Below are positions 47,245-55,569 of a DNA stretch of 64,000 nucleotides, piece by piece (within the stretch, counting starts at the first letter, position 1; each line of letters starts with the position of its first letter). The DNA comes from Micromonospora haikouensis (GTDB lineage: Bacteria; Actinomycetota; Actinomycetes; Mycobacteriales; Micromonosporaceae), in the NCBI RefSeq assembly GCF_900091595.1, contig NZ_FMCW01000019.1, forward strand, positions 62,001-126,000. The letters are read 5' to 3'. Both the position numbers and the translations under genes were made by a program. Under the pieces are notes generated by a model. The model searched no databases and was not told the DNA's origin. It saw only the letters and a program-made list of their open reading frames with translations.

Positions 47245-49763
47245 TCGAGATTCCCGAGCTGGCCCTGGTGGCGCTGGTCGGCGTCTCCGGATCCGGCAAG
47301 TCCACCTTCGCCCGGCGGCACTTCGCGCCGAGCCAGGTGCTCTCCTCCGACGCCTTCCGGGGCATGGTCGCCGACGACGAGAACGACCAGTCGGCCTCCG
47401 CCGACGCGTTCGACGCCCTGCACCACGTGGCGGGGATCCGGCTGCGGCGCGGCCTGCTCACCGTCGTGGACGCCACCAACCTCCAGCCGCACGCGCGCGC
47501 CGGGCTGGTCCGGGTGGCCCGCGAGCACGACGTGCTGCCGGTGGCGATCGTGCTGGACGTGCCGGAGGCGGTGGCGTGGGAGCGCACGCAGGGGCGGGCC
47601 GACCGCACCCACGGCCGGCAGGTGCTGACCCGGATGCAGCGGGACCTGCGGCAGTCGTACGGGCGGCTGGCCCGGGAGGGCTTCCGGAAGGTGCACGTGC
47701 TGCGCGGGGTCGACGAGATCGACGCGGCGCGGATCCGCTACGAGAAGCTGTTCAACGACCGGCGGGAGCTGACCGGCCCGTTCGACATCGTCGGCGACGT
47801 CCACGGCTGCCGCGAGGAGCTGGAGGCGCTGCTGCTCCGGCTGGGCTACGTGCTGCGCCGCGACGACGCGGGCCGCCCGGTGGACGCGGTGCACCCGGCC
47901 GGGCGTACCCCCGTCTTCGTCGGTGACCTGGTGGACCGCGGCCCGGACTCCCCCGGGGTGCTCCGCCTGGTGATGGGCATGGTGGCGGCCGGCCACGCGA
48001 TCTGCGTGCCGGGCAACCACGAGCAGAAGCTGCTGCGCAAGCTGCGCGGCCGGGACGTGCGGCTCACCCACGGCCTGGCCGAGACGATGGCCCAGCTCGA
48101 CGCGGAGGACCCGGCGTTCGTGGCCGAGGTCGCGACGTTCGTGGACGGCCTGGTCAGCCACTTCGTGCTCGACGGCGGCCGGCTGGTGGTCGCGCACGCC
48201 GGGCTCAAGGAGGAATACCACGGCCGCGCGTCGGGCCGGGTCCGGTCGTTCGCGCTGTACGGGGAGACCACGGGCGAGACCGACGAGTACGGCCTGCCGG
48301 TGCGCTACCCGTGGGCACGCGACTACCGGGGCTCGGCCATGGTCGTGTACGGGCACACGCCCACCCCGGAGCCGGAGTGGGTGAACAACACGATCTGCGT
48401 CGACACCGGCTGCGTGTTCGGCGGGAAGCTGACGGCGCTGCGGTACCCGGAGAAGGAGCTGGTCTCCGTCCCGGCGGTCAAGGAGTGGTACGCCCCGGTC
48501 CGCCCGCTGGTCGCGCCCGCCCCGGCCCGCCCCGACGCGGTGCTGGACCTGCGCGACGTGACCGGTCGGCGGCACGTCGAGCACGCGTACGGGACGCTGA
48601 CCGTGCCGGCCGAGAACGCCGCCGCCGCGCTGGAGGTGATGAGCCGGTTCGCCGTGGACCCGCGCTGGCTGACCTGGCTGCCGCCGACGATGGCGCCCTG
48701 CTCCACGGCCACGGCCGACGGGTTCCTGGAGCATCCGGCGCAGGCGTTCGCCGACTACCGGGCGGCCGGCGTCGACCGGGTGGTGTGCGAGGAGAAGCAC
48801 ATGGGCTCGCGGGCGGTGGCGCTGGTCTGCCGCGACCCGGACGGCGGCCCGTTCGGGCCTGGCGGCGGGGTGGTGCACACCCGCACGGGCCGACCGTTCT
48901 TCGGCCCGCCGCTGGACGGCGAGCTGCTGGGCCGGGTCCGGGCGGCGGTCGGCGCGGCGGGGCTCTGGGCGGAGCTGGACACCGACTGGCTGCTGCTCGA
49001 CTGCGAGCTGCTGCCCTGGTCGGCGAAGGCGGGCGGGCTGATCCGCGAGCAGTACGCGAGCGTGGGCGCGGCGGGCCGTGCGGCCCTGCCGGCGGTGCTG
49101 GCCACCCTGGACGCGGCGGCCGGGCGGGGGCTGCCGGTGGGCGACCTGCGGGCGCGGATGGCGGCCCGCCGGGCGGACGTCGAGGCGTACTCGGCGGCCT
49201 ACCGGGCGTACGTGGCACCGACGGACGGGCTGGCCGGGGTGACCCTCGCCCCGTTCGCGGTGCTCGCCTCCGCCGGGGCGAGCCACGTCGAGCGGGACCA
49301 CGGCTGGCACCTGGACCTGGCCGACCGGCTGTGCGCCGCCGACCCGGGGTTCTTCACGGTCACCCGGCGGCGGGTCGTCGACCTGGCCGACGCCTCGGCC
49401 GAGGCGGACGCGACCGACTGGTGGCTGGCGCTGACCGCCGCCGGCGGGGAGGGCATGGTCGTCAAGCCGTACGCGGGGCTGGCCGCCCGGTCGCCGAAGG
49501 GGTCGCTGCTCCAGCCGGGCATCAAGTGCCGGGGCCGGGAGTACCTGCGGATCATCTACGGTCCCGGGTACACCGAGCCGGAGCAGTTGGCCGCGCTGCG
49601 CCGCCGGTCGCTGGGGCGCAAGCGGGGGCTGGCCCTGCGCGAGCACGCGCTCGGGCTGGCGGCCCTGGCCGCGCTGGCGGACGGCGCTCCGCTGTGGCGT
49701 CGCCACGAGCTGGTCTTCGCCGTCCTGGCCTGCGAGTCGGAGCCGGTCGACCCGCGCCTGTGA
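47241..49763 (+). CDS. pnkp: Polynucleotide kinase-phosphatase-ligase (RNA repair)
   Basis: The 840-residue protein has the three Pnkp modules: 5'-kinase (GVSGSGKSTFARRHF, about 12-26), a binuclear metallophosphatase (GDVHGC, GDLVDRGPDS and GNHEQKLL, about 180-260) and an adenylyltransferase ligase (CEEKHMGSRAV with the nucleophile Lys near 517). It heals and, with Hen1, seals cleaved RNA, for example tRNAs cut by ribotoxins. GTG at 47241 overlaps the hen1 stop. All key motifs are intact. Confidence 0.95.
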   Translation: MIEIPELALVALVGVSGSGKSTFARRHFAPSQVLSSDAFRGMVADDENDQSASADAFDALHHVAGIRLRRGLLTVVDATNLQPHARAGLVRVAREHDVLPVAIVLDVPEAVAWERTQGRADRTHGRQVLTRMQRDLRQSYGRLAREGFRKVHVLRGVDEIDAARIRYEKLFNDRRELTGPFDIVGDVHGCREELEALLLRLGYVLRRDDAGRPVDAVHPAGRTPVFVGDLVDRGPDSPGVLRLVMGMVAAGHAICVPGNHEQKLLRKLRGRDVRLTHGLAETMAQLDAEDPAFVAEVATFVDGLVSHFVLDGGRLVVAHAGLKEEYHGRASGRVRSFALYGETTGETDEYGLPVRYPWARDYRGSAMVVYGHTPTPEPEWVNNTICVDTGCVFGGKLTALRYPEKELVSVPAVKEWYAPVRPLVAPAPARPDAVLDLRDVTGRRHVEHAYGTLTVPAENAAAALEVMSRFAVDPRWLTWLPPTMAPCSTATADGFLEHPAQAFADYRAAGVDRVVCEEKHMGSRAVALVCRDPDGGPFGPGGGVVHTRTGRPFFGPPLDGELLGRVRAAVGAAGLWAELDTDWLLLDCELLPWSAKAGGLIREQYASVGAAGRAALPAVLATLDAAAGRGLPVGDLRARMAARRADVEAYSAAYRAYVAPTDGLAGVTLAPFAVLASAGASHVERDHGWHLDLADRLCAADPGFFTVTRRRVVDLADASAEADATDWWLALTAAGGEGMVVKPYAGLAARSPKGSLLQPGIKCRGREYLRIIYGPGYTEPEQLAALRRRSLGRKRGLALREHALGLAALAALADGAPLWRRHELVFAVLACESEPVDPRL

Positions 49764-49860
49764 GGCGGGACCGGGCTGGTCGCCCCCGCCCGGTGCGGGC
49801 GGCGGCCGGCCCGGTCCGGGGCGGCGCGGAGCGCGACCGGTTCCGGGTTCGGTACCCTGT

Positions 49861-50736
49861 GTGGCCGTGGACACAGCAGAGAAGGCACGGGCGGTCTCCG
49901 AGACCGTCGCCCTGAACCCGCTCGATCCGAAGGATCTACTCCAGACCTTCGGGCTGATCGGTGTCTGGGTGATCCTGTTCGCCGAGACCGGGCTGCTCGT
50001 CGGCTTCTTCTTCCCGGGCGACTCGCTGCTGTTCCTGGCCGGCGTCGCCGCCTCGCCGGTGGCGGACGCGATCTTCGGCGACGGCACCCGGCTCTCCCTG
50101 GTCGGGCTGCTGATCGGCGGCCCGATCTGCGCGATCGTCGGTGCGCAGCTCGGGCACTGGCTCGGCGCGCGGTACGGCCGCCGCATGTTCGAGCGCCCCA
50201 ACTCGCGGCTGTTCAAGCGGGAGTACGTGGAGAAGGCCGAGCACTACTTCCGGAAGTTCGGCCCGGCCAAGGCCGTGGTGCTGGCCCGGTTCATCCCGAT
50301 CGTCCGCACGTTCCTCAACCCGGTGGCCGGCGTGCTCGGCATGCCGGCGAAGCAGTTCTTCCTGTGGAACGTCGTCGGGGCGATCCTGTGGGTGGACGGC
50401 ATCCTGCTGATCGGCTACCTGCTGGCCGAGCAGATCTACAACGCGATCGGCGACAAGATCGACCGGTACATCCTGCCGGTGGTCGCGCTGATCATCCTGA
50501 TCTCGGTGCTGCCGATCTTCTTCGAGTTCCTCCGCGACCGGCGGGCCCGCAAGCGGGGCGAGGTCATGACGGTGATCGCCGCGGCCAGCGCGGCCGGTGC
50601 GGTGGAGGCCGTCCGGGACGCGGTCGAGCACCACCACCACGACCACCACGGTCAGGCCCCGCACGGGCAGCAGCAGTTCCCGCAGCAGCCGCCGCAGGAC
50701 GGCGGTCGGTGGCCGGAGCGCGGCGAGGGCCACTGA
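49861..50736 (+). CDS. DedA family membrane protein with His-rich tail
   Basis: The 291-residue protein has the DedA motifs ETGLLVGFFFPGDSLLFLAG, GHWLGARYGRRMF, YFRKFGPAKAVVLARFIPIVRTF and NPVAGVLGM. The C-terminus after the last helix adds EHHHHDHHGQAPHGQ and a Gln/Pro tail, possibly metal-binding. GTG at 49861 or 49867 can start; TACCCT at 49853-49858 suggests a near-leaderless transcript. It is downstream of the RNA repair pair but probably separate. A terminator with a UUCG loop follows. Confidence 0.9.
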   Translation: MAVDTAEKARAVSETVALNPLDPKDLLQTFGLIGVWVILFAETGLLVGFFFPGDSLLFLAGVAASPVADAIFGDGTRLSLVGLLIGGPICAIVGAQLGHWLGARYGRRMFERPNSRLFKREYVEKAEHYFRKFGPAKAVVLARFIPIVRTFLNPVAGVLGMPAKQFFLWNVVGAILWVDGILLIGYLLAEQIYNAIGDKIDRYILPVVALIILISVLPIFFEFLRDRRARKRGEVMTVIAAASAAGAVEAVRDAVEHHHHDHHGQAPHGQQQFPQQPPQDGGRWPERGEGH

Positions 50737-50752
50737 CGAAGAAGGCGTACGT

Positions 50753-50788
50753 CGATGGCCGGTCCCGTTTCGACGGGACCGGCCATCG
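50753..50788 (+). terminator. Terminator with UUCG tetraloop
   Basis: A 16-bp perfect stem (50753-50768 with 50773-50788; core GGCCGGTCCCGT) closes a TTCG loop, one of the most stable RNA hairpins. It lies 17 bp after the DedA stop, before the convergent arsR gene. Confidence 0.85.
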
Positions 50789-50918
50789 TTCAAGCCGCAA
50801 TGAAGTAACGAGGCGACTGCCGGTTACCCGGGCAGGCGTCACCGTCCGGTGGTGGCGCCACCCCTTGCACGCCACCCGATGCCGTCCTGAGGCGGGACGG
50901 CCGGAACGGAAAACCTCG

Positions 50919-51296
50919 TCAGCGGGCCTTCTTGGTGGCCCGCTTACGCGGCGGGGTCAGCAGATCCGCGATCGTGGCGATCGCGGTCGGCACCAACCGG
51001 TAGTACGCCCAGACCCCGCGCTTCTCCCGCTCCAGCAAGCCGGCCTCGGTGAGGATACGCAGGTGGTGGCTGACCGTCGGCTGGGAGAGGCCGAGCGGCG
51101 CGGTCAGGTCGCACACGCACGCTTCGCCCTCGGGGGCCGACTGGATCAGGCTGAGCAGCCGCAGCCGAGCAGGGTCGGCAAGGGCCTTGAGGACCCCCGC
51201 CAGCCGCTCGGCGTCGGCGCGTTCGATCGGCTCGCCGGCAAGCGGCGAGATCTGAGGCATGGTCATTTCAGCCAACGCAGTTCCCACGTATTCCAT
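50919..51296 (-). CDS. ArsR/SmtB-family regulator
   Basis: A 125-residue winged-helix regulator: LKALADPARLRLLSLI, GEACVCDLTAPLGLSQPTVSHHLRILTEAGLLERE and GVWAYYRLVP. The CVCDL pair in the recognition-adjacent helix is the arsenic/metal site of the alpha-3 ArsR type. No arsenic pump gene is nearby, so its targets are elsewhere. ATG at 51296 is used with GGTGGAAGG upstream; ATG at 51263 would shorten it by 11 residues. Confidence 0.88.
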   Translation of the reverse strand: MEYVGTALAEMTMPQISPLAGEPIERADAERLAGVLKALADPARLRLLSLIQSAPEGEACVCDLTAPLGLSQPTVSHHLRILTEAGLLEREKRGVWAYYRLVPTAIATIADLLTPPRKRATKKAR

Positions 51297-51353
51297 CCTT
51301 CCACCAGCAGCATCGATCCGCCTGCATATCAGCAAGAACGAATCGGCAAACTT

Positions 51354-51893
51354 TTAGGCCACAAGGCCGAGGTCAGCCAACGTATAGGCCGCCCGATACG
51401 GCAGTCCGGCGGCTTCCACCGCGTCGCCGGCGCCACGATCAACAATAACCGCCACACCCACTACTTCGGCTCCGGCCTCGCGCAGCGCCTCTACTGCGGT
51501 CAGCACGCTGCCACCGGTCGTCGACGTGTCCTCGACCGCCAGTACCCGTCGTCCGGCCACGTCCGGCCCCTCGATGCGGCGTTGCAGACCATGAGCCTTA
51601 CCCGCCTTACGGACAACGAAAGCGTCGAGCGACCGGTCGGTCGCCGACGCGGCGTGCAACATGGAGAGCGCCACCGGATCGGCGCCCAGGGTCAGGCCAC
51701 CGACGGCGTCGCACTCCCAGTCGGCGGTCAGGTCGAGCAGCACCCGACCGACCAACGGAGCGGCCTGGTGATGGAGCGTGACACGTCGCAGATCGACATA
51801 CCAGTCCGCCTCCCGACCGGAGGAGAGCACCACCCGCCCGTGGACCACAGCCAGGTCGATGATGAATTTACGCAGGTCGTCGTGGTCCCCCAT
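51354..51893 (-). CDS. pyrE: Orotate phosphoribosyltransferase
   Basis: The 179-residue enzyme makes OMP from orotate and PRPP in pyrimidine synthesis. LSSGREADWYVDLR and the PRPP motif VLAVEDTSTTGGS are typical. ATG at 51893 begins MGDHDDLRKFIIDLAV. TACCCT lies eight bases before the ATG on the minus strand, which may mark a leaderless or very short leader. It is downstream of other minus-strand genes with 168 bp before it, so it has its own promoter. The segment is slightly less GC-rich than its neighbours. Confidence 0.94.
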   Translation of the reverse strand: MGDHDDLRKFIIDLAVVHGRVVLSSGREADWYVDLRRVTLHHQAAPLVGRVLLDLTADWECDAVGGLTLGADPVALSMLHAASATDRSLDAFVVRKAGKAHGLQRRIEGPDVAGRRVLAVEDTSTTGGSVLTAVEALREAGAEVVGVAVIVDRGAGDAVEAAGLPYRAAYTLADLGLVA

Positions 51894-52061
51894 GGCGATA
51901 GAGGGTACTGCGCAAGTCTGGGAGGTGCGTGTGGGGTCCACCCCGGTCAGCCCGACGGGCGACCGATGGTTGGCGATATTCGGCTACTCTGTGCGATCGA
52001 TTCGCCGGGCCGGGTCGGCCGAACCGCCGAAGGGGACGGTCTGCCGCCGCTGCGCCGCAGG

Positions 52062-52871
52062 TCAGCCGGGGCGACGGTCGTCGCGGCCCCGGGTGTCCCG
52101 GGCGAACCGGCGCAGCAGCCCCCGGGGGGCGTGCCGCACCGCCGCGACGGCCAGCTTGTAACGCCGTGACGGAACGCTGACCGTGTGGCCTTTCCGCAGG
52201 TCACGCAGGGCTTCATCGACGACCTGCTCGGCGGTCAGCCACATCAGGCGGGGCGTGCCGGACATGTCGATCCCGATCCGCTCGTGCGCGCCGGTGCGGG
52301 TGTAACCAGGGCAGAGGGCCATCACGCGTACTCCACGCGGGCGGGTCGCGAGGTCGACGGACTCGCTGAAGGCCGTCACCCACGCCTTGCTCGCCGGATA
52401 CGTCGATCCCGGCATCACGGGACCGAAGCCGGCGACCGAAGAGACATTTATCACTGCCCCGTCGCCCCGCCGGATCATCGGGCCGACCGCCGCGCGGGTC
52501 AACCGCAGCACCGCGTGCACGTTCAGCCCCAGCAGGCGGGACTCATCGGCCATCGAGGACCGCAGGAACGGCTGGTTGAGGCTGATCCCGGCGTTGTTGA
52601 CGAGCAGGTCCACCTGCTCGTCGCCGGCCAGCCGCCGTTCCACGTCGGCGCAGCCGTCGGCGGTGGACAGGTCCGCCGGGATCACCTCGACGGGGTGGCC
52701 GTACCGGCCCGTCAGCTCGGCGGCCTTCTCCGCCAGCCGGGCGGCGTCGCGTGCCACCAGCACCAGGGCCCAGCCGTCGGCGGCGAGCCGGCGGGCGAAC
52801 TCCGCGCCGATGCCCGCCGTCGCGCCGGTGACCAGCGCACGGCGCATGGCGGGGACCTGCTCTGGCGTCAC
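52062..52871 (-). CDS. Short-chain dehydrogenase/reductase
   Basis: A 269-residue SDR with VTGATAGIGAEFARRLA, LLVNNAGIS, NVSSVAGF and the catalytic YPASK. The PGYTRTGAHERIGIDMSGTPRLMWLTAEQVVDEAL end matches the YqjQ/DltE-like group. The substrate is unknown. GTG at 52871 begins nine bases after the stop of the membrane protein gene upstream, so the two are probably cotranscribed. Confidence 0.88.
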   Translation of the reverse strand: MTPEQVPAMRRALVTGATAGIGAEFARRLAADGWALVLVARDAARLAEKAAELTGRYGHPVEVIPADLSTADGCADVERRLAGDEQVDLLVNNAGISLNQPFLRSSMADESRLLGLNVHAVLRLTRAAVGPMIRRGDGAVINVSSVAGFGPVMPGSTYPASKAWVTAFSESVDLATRPRGVRVMALCPGYTRTGAHERIGIDMSGTPRLMWLTAEQVVDEALRDLRKGHTVSVPSRRYKLAVAAVRHAPRGLLRRFARDTRGRDDRRPG

Positions 52872-52880
52872 GGACGATCC

Positions 52881-53492
52881 TCAGCGGGGCGGGTGGTGCG
52901 GGGCGGCGGTCGGTGCCGGCGCGGGGTGCCGCCGGCGGAACCAGGCGCTGGCGCTCGGCGAGACCAGCAACGCGGCTACCACAAGGTAACCGAGCGCCTG
53001 GCCGACCGAAAGCGCGGCGTTGGCCGCGAGCCAGAACTCCGGGTACGCGTCGCCGACGAGCCCCAGCAGCTCGGCGGCGGACCGGTCGCCGGCGGACAGT
53101 CGCAGCGGCACGGCCCGCTGCCCGACCAGCGCGGCCACCGCGCAGCAGCCGAACAACGCGCCCAGCCCGCAGACCACCCAGGCCGCCACCCGGGCCCCGG
53201 GCCGGCCGGCGAGCAGCCCGGCCGCCAGGCCGACCAGCACGACGCCCACCAGCACCGTCACCACCGCCGAGGCGATCGTCGTGCCACGCAGCAGGAGGAC
53301 CACGTCGTCGACCTCCGCCGCACCGGCCGAGGCGCCGGCCGCCGCCGACCGGAACCGCCCGACGGTGCCGCCGAGGACGAGCAGCGCGGCGACCGCCGAG
53401 GCCACGGCGCCGGCGGCCATCAGCAGCAGCACCGCCGCCGCCAGCCCGACGGCCGCGGGGCGACGGGCCGGCACCTGATCGGGGTACGACAC
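52881..53492 (-). CDS. Four-helix membrane protein of unknown function
   Basis: A 203-residue protein with four membrane segments (about 14-38, 70-92, 100-122 and 155-178) and a Pro-rich, basic C-terminus. GTG at 53492 has GGAGG eight bases upstream. It resembles other actinobacterial membrane proteins annotated only as hypothetical, and shares layout but not motifs with the next gene upstream. It is probably transcribed with the SDR gene. Confidence 0.75.
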   Translation of the reverse strand: MSYPDQVPARRPAAVGLAAAVLLLMAAGAVASAVAALLVLGGTVGRFRSAAAGASAGAAEVDDVVLLLRGTTIASAVVTVLVGVVLVGLAAGLLAGRPGARVAAWVVCGLGALFGCCAVAALVGQRAVPLRLSAGDRSAAELLGLVGDAYPEFWLAANAALSVGQALGYLVVAALLVSPSASAWFRRRHPAPAPTAAPHHPPR

Positions 53493-53603
53493 GACGAGTC
53501 CCTCCGGTAGGCGTCCGGTTGGAACCTACTCGGAGGGACCGTCGGTGTCGCCGTTATCCGGCGCGCCCCGCCCGGCTGGTCGCGGGCGGGGCGGCATCGA
53601 TGC

Positions 53604-54488
53604 TCAGTCCGACGACGAGGAGGAAGAGCCCGAGTCCGACGAACCGCCGGACGACCAGCCCGAGTCCGACGAGCCGCTGGAGGGCGACGGCCCGGGGTCG
53701 CCACCCTGCCCCGGCCCGGACGGGTCCGGCCGGTCGGACGGGGACGGCCCCGGCTGGTCCGGGTAGGGCGACTGGTCCGGGGTGGACGAGCTGTGGGTCC
53801 CGTGCGGGTACGTCGGGTGGCCGGGTTGGTAGCCGGGGGCGGCCGGGTAACCCGGGGTCTGCGGGTAGCCGGGCTGCTGCGGGTACGCCGGGTAGGCGGC
53901 ACCCGGGACCGGCGGCTCCCAGCCCTGCTTCGGCTTGCGGAAGAACTCGTTCGCCTTCGGCAGGGCCAGCAGGATCAGCGCGGCCAGCACGGCGAGCAGG
54001 CCCGCGACCCCGAGCAGCAGGCTGACCGGGGTGTACCAGGAGGGCAGCGCCGCGGTCAGGCTGCGCTCGATCTCCTCGGCGCTCGGCGCGTCCCCGCCGG
54101 CCGACGGCCCGCCCATCGAGCCGGCCGCGCCGTTGATCATGCTGCCGCCGACGCAGCAGAGCAGGATGCCGCCGAGCACCCAGGTGGTGATGCGGCTGCC
54201 GTTGCTGCCCCGGTTGTTGAAGATCGCCAGTACGACGAGGACCAGGGCGAGGACCAGCATCAGCACGGCGCTGCCGATGGCGAAGCCGACGACGAAGGTG
54301 CCCAGCCCCTCGGCCCCGCTCGCGGTGCCCGCGAACGCGTCCTCGAAGCCCTGCCGGAGCTTGCCGGCCACGGCGATCGTCGTGACGAGGTTGAGCAGCT
54401 GGAGCAGAGCGAAGAACATGAGCAGGTAACTGGAGATCGTCACGATGCCCGGACGGGCCCGCGACGGCGTGCTGTGGGTATCGACCAT
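53604..54488 (-). CDS. Membrane protein with Pro/Tyr/Gly-rich C-terminus
   Basis: A 294-residue protein with four membrane segments (about 16-42, 62-90, 102-122 and 155-178) followed by KANEFFRKPKQGWEPP and a tail of about 100 residues with YPQQPGYPQTPGYP-like repeats ending in a Ser/Gly run. GAAGGGAGAAG lies before the ATG. The tail is cytoplasmic by the positive-inside rule and disordered. Function unknown. Confidence 0.78.
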   Translation of the reverse strand: MVDTHSTPSRARPGIVTISSYLLMFFALLQLLNLVTTIAVAGKLRQGFEDAFAGTASGAEGLGTFVVGFAIGSAVLMLVLALVLVVLAIFNNRGSNGSRITTWVLGGILLCCVGGSMINGAAGSMGGPSAGGDAPSAEEIERSLTAALPSWYTPVSLLLGVAGLLAVLAALILLALPKANEFFRKPKQGWEPPVPGAAYPAYPQQPGYPQTPGYPAAPGYQPGHPTYPHGTHSSSTPDQSPYPDQPGPSPSDRPDPSGPGQGGDPGPSPSSGSSDSGWSSGGSSDSGSSSSSSD

Positions 54489-54545
54489 GACTTCTCCCTT
54501 CTAGATCACGACGTCACGGTATCGTCCGGAGTCCCGTGCCGCCCG

Positions 54546-55559
54546 TCAGCCGGCCCGGGACAGCCGGCGGTGCTCGGCCGTCACCACGGCGAGCAGGAAC
54601 AGGTCGAAGGCCAGCGCGGCGACCGCCCCGAACTGGTTGACGGTGAAGTTGAAGATCTGCCCGAACAGCAGGTCGACCAGGATCGCCAGCTTGAACAGCC
54701 GGAACGCGCCGATCCGGTCCCGCCGCAGCCGGACGGCCGCCGCGATGCTGAGCACCGCCGTGGCCAGCGCGGACGCCGAGACGCCGAGCACCGCGCCCCA
54801 CTCCCGCTCCTCGTCCAGCGCCCCGGTGACGCCGTCGGCCGCCACCCCGACCACGGTCAGCGCCGGCTCCACCACCAGGTAGAGCACCACGAAGCGGACC
54901 ACCCACCGCTGGTCGGTCAGCCCGACGGCGACCCGGCGGACGCGGGCCAGCCACGGCTGCCAGAACCGGGGCGGCGGCGGTTCCCGGCGGGGCACCGCGT
55001 CGAGCAGCGCGGCCACGGCGGCCTCAGTCTCCGCGCCGGAGCCCCGGGCCAGCCGCAGCACCTGCGCCCGACGCCGGTCGGTGAGCCCGTCGATCAGGCC
55101 GCCGGCCACGGCGTCCAGGGCGTTCGCGGTCCGCTCCTCGGGGATCAGCCGGGTCCGCTCCCGGACCGCCTGCGTGATGACCACGAGCACCGCGAAGACG
55201 GCGTAGATGATGCCGGCGGCGGGGGCGTAGAAGTAGTCGGTGCGGGCCGTGACGAACTTGCCCACCTCGTCGATGAACAGGCCGAACCCGATCCCGCCGA
55301 GGATCGCGCCGGTCATCCGGGCCGCGCCGCCGAGGAAGACCAGTGCCACGCCGAGGCCGACGGCCAGCAGCAGGCCGCCCCAGAGCACGTGCGCGATGTG
55401 CAGGCCGCCGCCGCCGAGCTGGGGATAGCCGGTGGCCCGCAGCAGCACCCGGGTCAGCAGCACGGCGGCCACCCCGGACAGCACGAACGCCTGGAGGTAC
55501 GCCGCCGCGGCCAGCGCCCGGGGCGGCATCCAGTGACGACGCGACGGTCCGCGCAGCAT
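54546..55559 (-). CDS. Polytopic membrane protein, last gene of the DUF4178 operon
   Basis: A 337-residue protein with around eight membrane segments and a cytoplasmic loop of about 80 residues (RERTRLIPEERTANALDAVAGGLIDGLTDRRRAQVLRLARG). GGIGFGLFIDEVGKFVT is a striking intramembrane segment with Asp, Glu and Lys. The ATG is 10 bp after the stop of the spermidine synthase-like gene, so it belongs to that operon. I know the type as an uncharacterised actinobacterial membrane protein. Confidence 0.75.
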   Translation of the reverse strand: MLRGPSRRHWMPPRALAAAAYLQAFVLSGVAAVLLTRVLLRATGYPQLGGGGLHIAHVLWGGLLLAVGLGVALVFLGGAARMTGAILGGIGFGLFIDEVGKFVTARTDYFYAPAAGIIYAVFAVLVVITQAVRERTRLIPEERTANALDAVAGGLIDGLTDRRRAQVLRLARGSGAETEAAVAALLDAVPRREPPPPRFWQPWLARVRRVAVGLTDQRWVVRFVVLYLVVEPALTVVGVAADGVTGALDEEREWGAVLGVSASALATAVLSIAAAVRLRRDRIGAFRLFKLAILVDLLFGQIFNFTVNQFGAVAALAFDLFLLAVVTAEHRRLSRAG

Positions 55560-55569
55560 GGTCCCGACG

